DNA of 5,594 nt, taken from NCBI GenBank assembly GCA_950097605.1, contig CATNEU010000118.1, positions 1 through 5,594 of the forward strand. Reading direction: 5' to 3'. Origin of the DNA: an uncultured Oscillospiraceae bacterium (GTDB lineage Bacteria; Bacillota; Clostridia; Oscillospirales; Ruminococcaceae). The position numbers and the translations under genes were made by a program. Below the pieces are notes generated by a model, which was given only the letters and a program-made list of their open reading frames with translations, ran no database searches and was not told the DNA's origin. Below are positions 5,277-5,594 of this stretch, piece after piece. The stretch's first letter is position 1. Every line of letters starts with the position of its first letter.

Positions 5277-5594
5277 TGAAACAAAGAGAAAAGGACTTCG
5301 ATTTCGTTGGCAAACGAAAAATCTGTTTTATCGTATCCTCCGCGCTTCTGCTGCTCACCATTCTGCTGAGCTTTTTCCCAGGCCCGATTCTGGACATCCA
5401 GTTCAAGGGCGGTTCAATCGTGACCTATTCCTATGAGGGCGACCTGAACAAGGACGACGTCAAAAACGTTGTTGAAAAGGCCATTGAAGAGACTGTGAAG
5501 GTGCAGGAATCCGAGGATGTCCGAACCGGCAAAAAGAACATTGTGATTTCCCTGACAGCGGATAAGAGCCTTTCCGCCGAAAAGCAGATCAAGC
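5276..5594 (+). CDS. secF: Protein translocase subunit SecF, N-terminal part (3' end outside window)
   Basis: The window holds the first 106 codons. The start region FDFVGKRK (8-15) is typical of SecF, followed by a first transmembrane helix at about 16-38 and the Sec_GG motif LDIQFKGGSIVTYSY (39-53) that opens the P4 extracytoplasmic domain. The rest (about 55-106) is the start of a charged alpha/beta P4 region. SecF forms the SecDF complex with SecD; in Bacillus the two are fused, here they are separate genes overlapping by one base. The remaining transmembrane helices and the TM10 arginine, which works with the SecD aspartate, lie beyond the window and cannot be checked. Confidence 0.96.
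   Translation, partial: MKQREKDFDFVGKRKICFIVSSALLLLTILLSFFPGPILDIQFKGGSIVTYSYEGDLNKDDVKNVVEKAIEETVKVQESEDVRTGKKNIVISLTADKSLSAEKQIK

Overview
The window looks like ordinary chromosomal DNA from a GC-rich, Gram-positive anaerobe of the class Clostridia, probably near Oscillospiraceae/Ruminococcaceae. The basis is strong GGAGG/AGGAGG ribosome binding sites, a YhgE/Pip membrane protein, a separate short SecD followed by SecF, and an aspartate aminotransferase of the type Ic-like group. The assignment is inferred from gene content and style; no phylogenetic marker is present. All genes read on the plus strand, and I see no mobile element, CRISPR array, tRNA or rRNA.

Layout. (1) 1-321 is the C-terminal end of a YhgE/Pip family membrane protein, closed by a clear intrinsic terminator at 361-396. 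(2) 397-748 is non-coding. It holds a good sigma-A-type promoter (536-564) and a roughly 175-nt leader rich in hairpins, with a T6 run. (3) 749-2038 is a PLP-dependent aspartate aminotransferase-like enzyme, followed after 29 nt by purB (2068-3498, adenylosuccinate lyase). The two look like one operon and make metabolic sense together: the aminotransferase can supply aspartate, which is joined to purine intermediates, and PurB then removes the carbon skeleton as fumarate. (4) 3499-3881 is a second non-coding stretch. A near-consensus promoter (TTGACT, 17 bp, TATAAT) starts 9 nt after the purB stop and would give a leader of about 340 nt before secD. (5) 3882-5276 is secD and 5276-5594 is the start of secF. 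Their stop and start codons overlap, so they are probably translationally coupled.

The proteins are standard. The part that existing families do not explain is the two long structured leaders, above all the one before secDF. It contains an 18-bp hairpin without a U-tract, a second hairpin followed by a U-rich run, and a 10-pair complement to the secD Shine-Dalgarno that competes with a local hairpin. These could be a cis-regulatory switch, an attenuator or a small RNA. The evidence is pairing seen by eye only; no folding, conservation or expression data were available.
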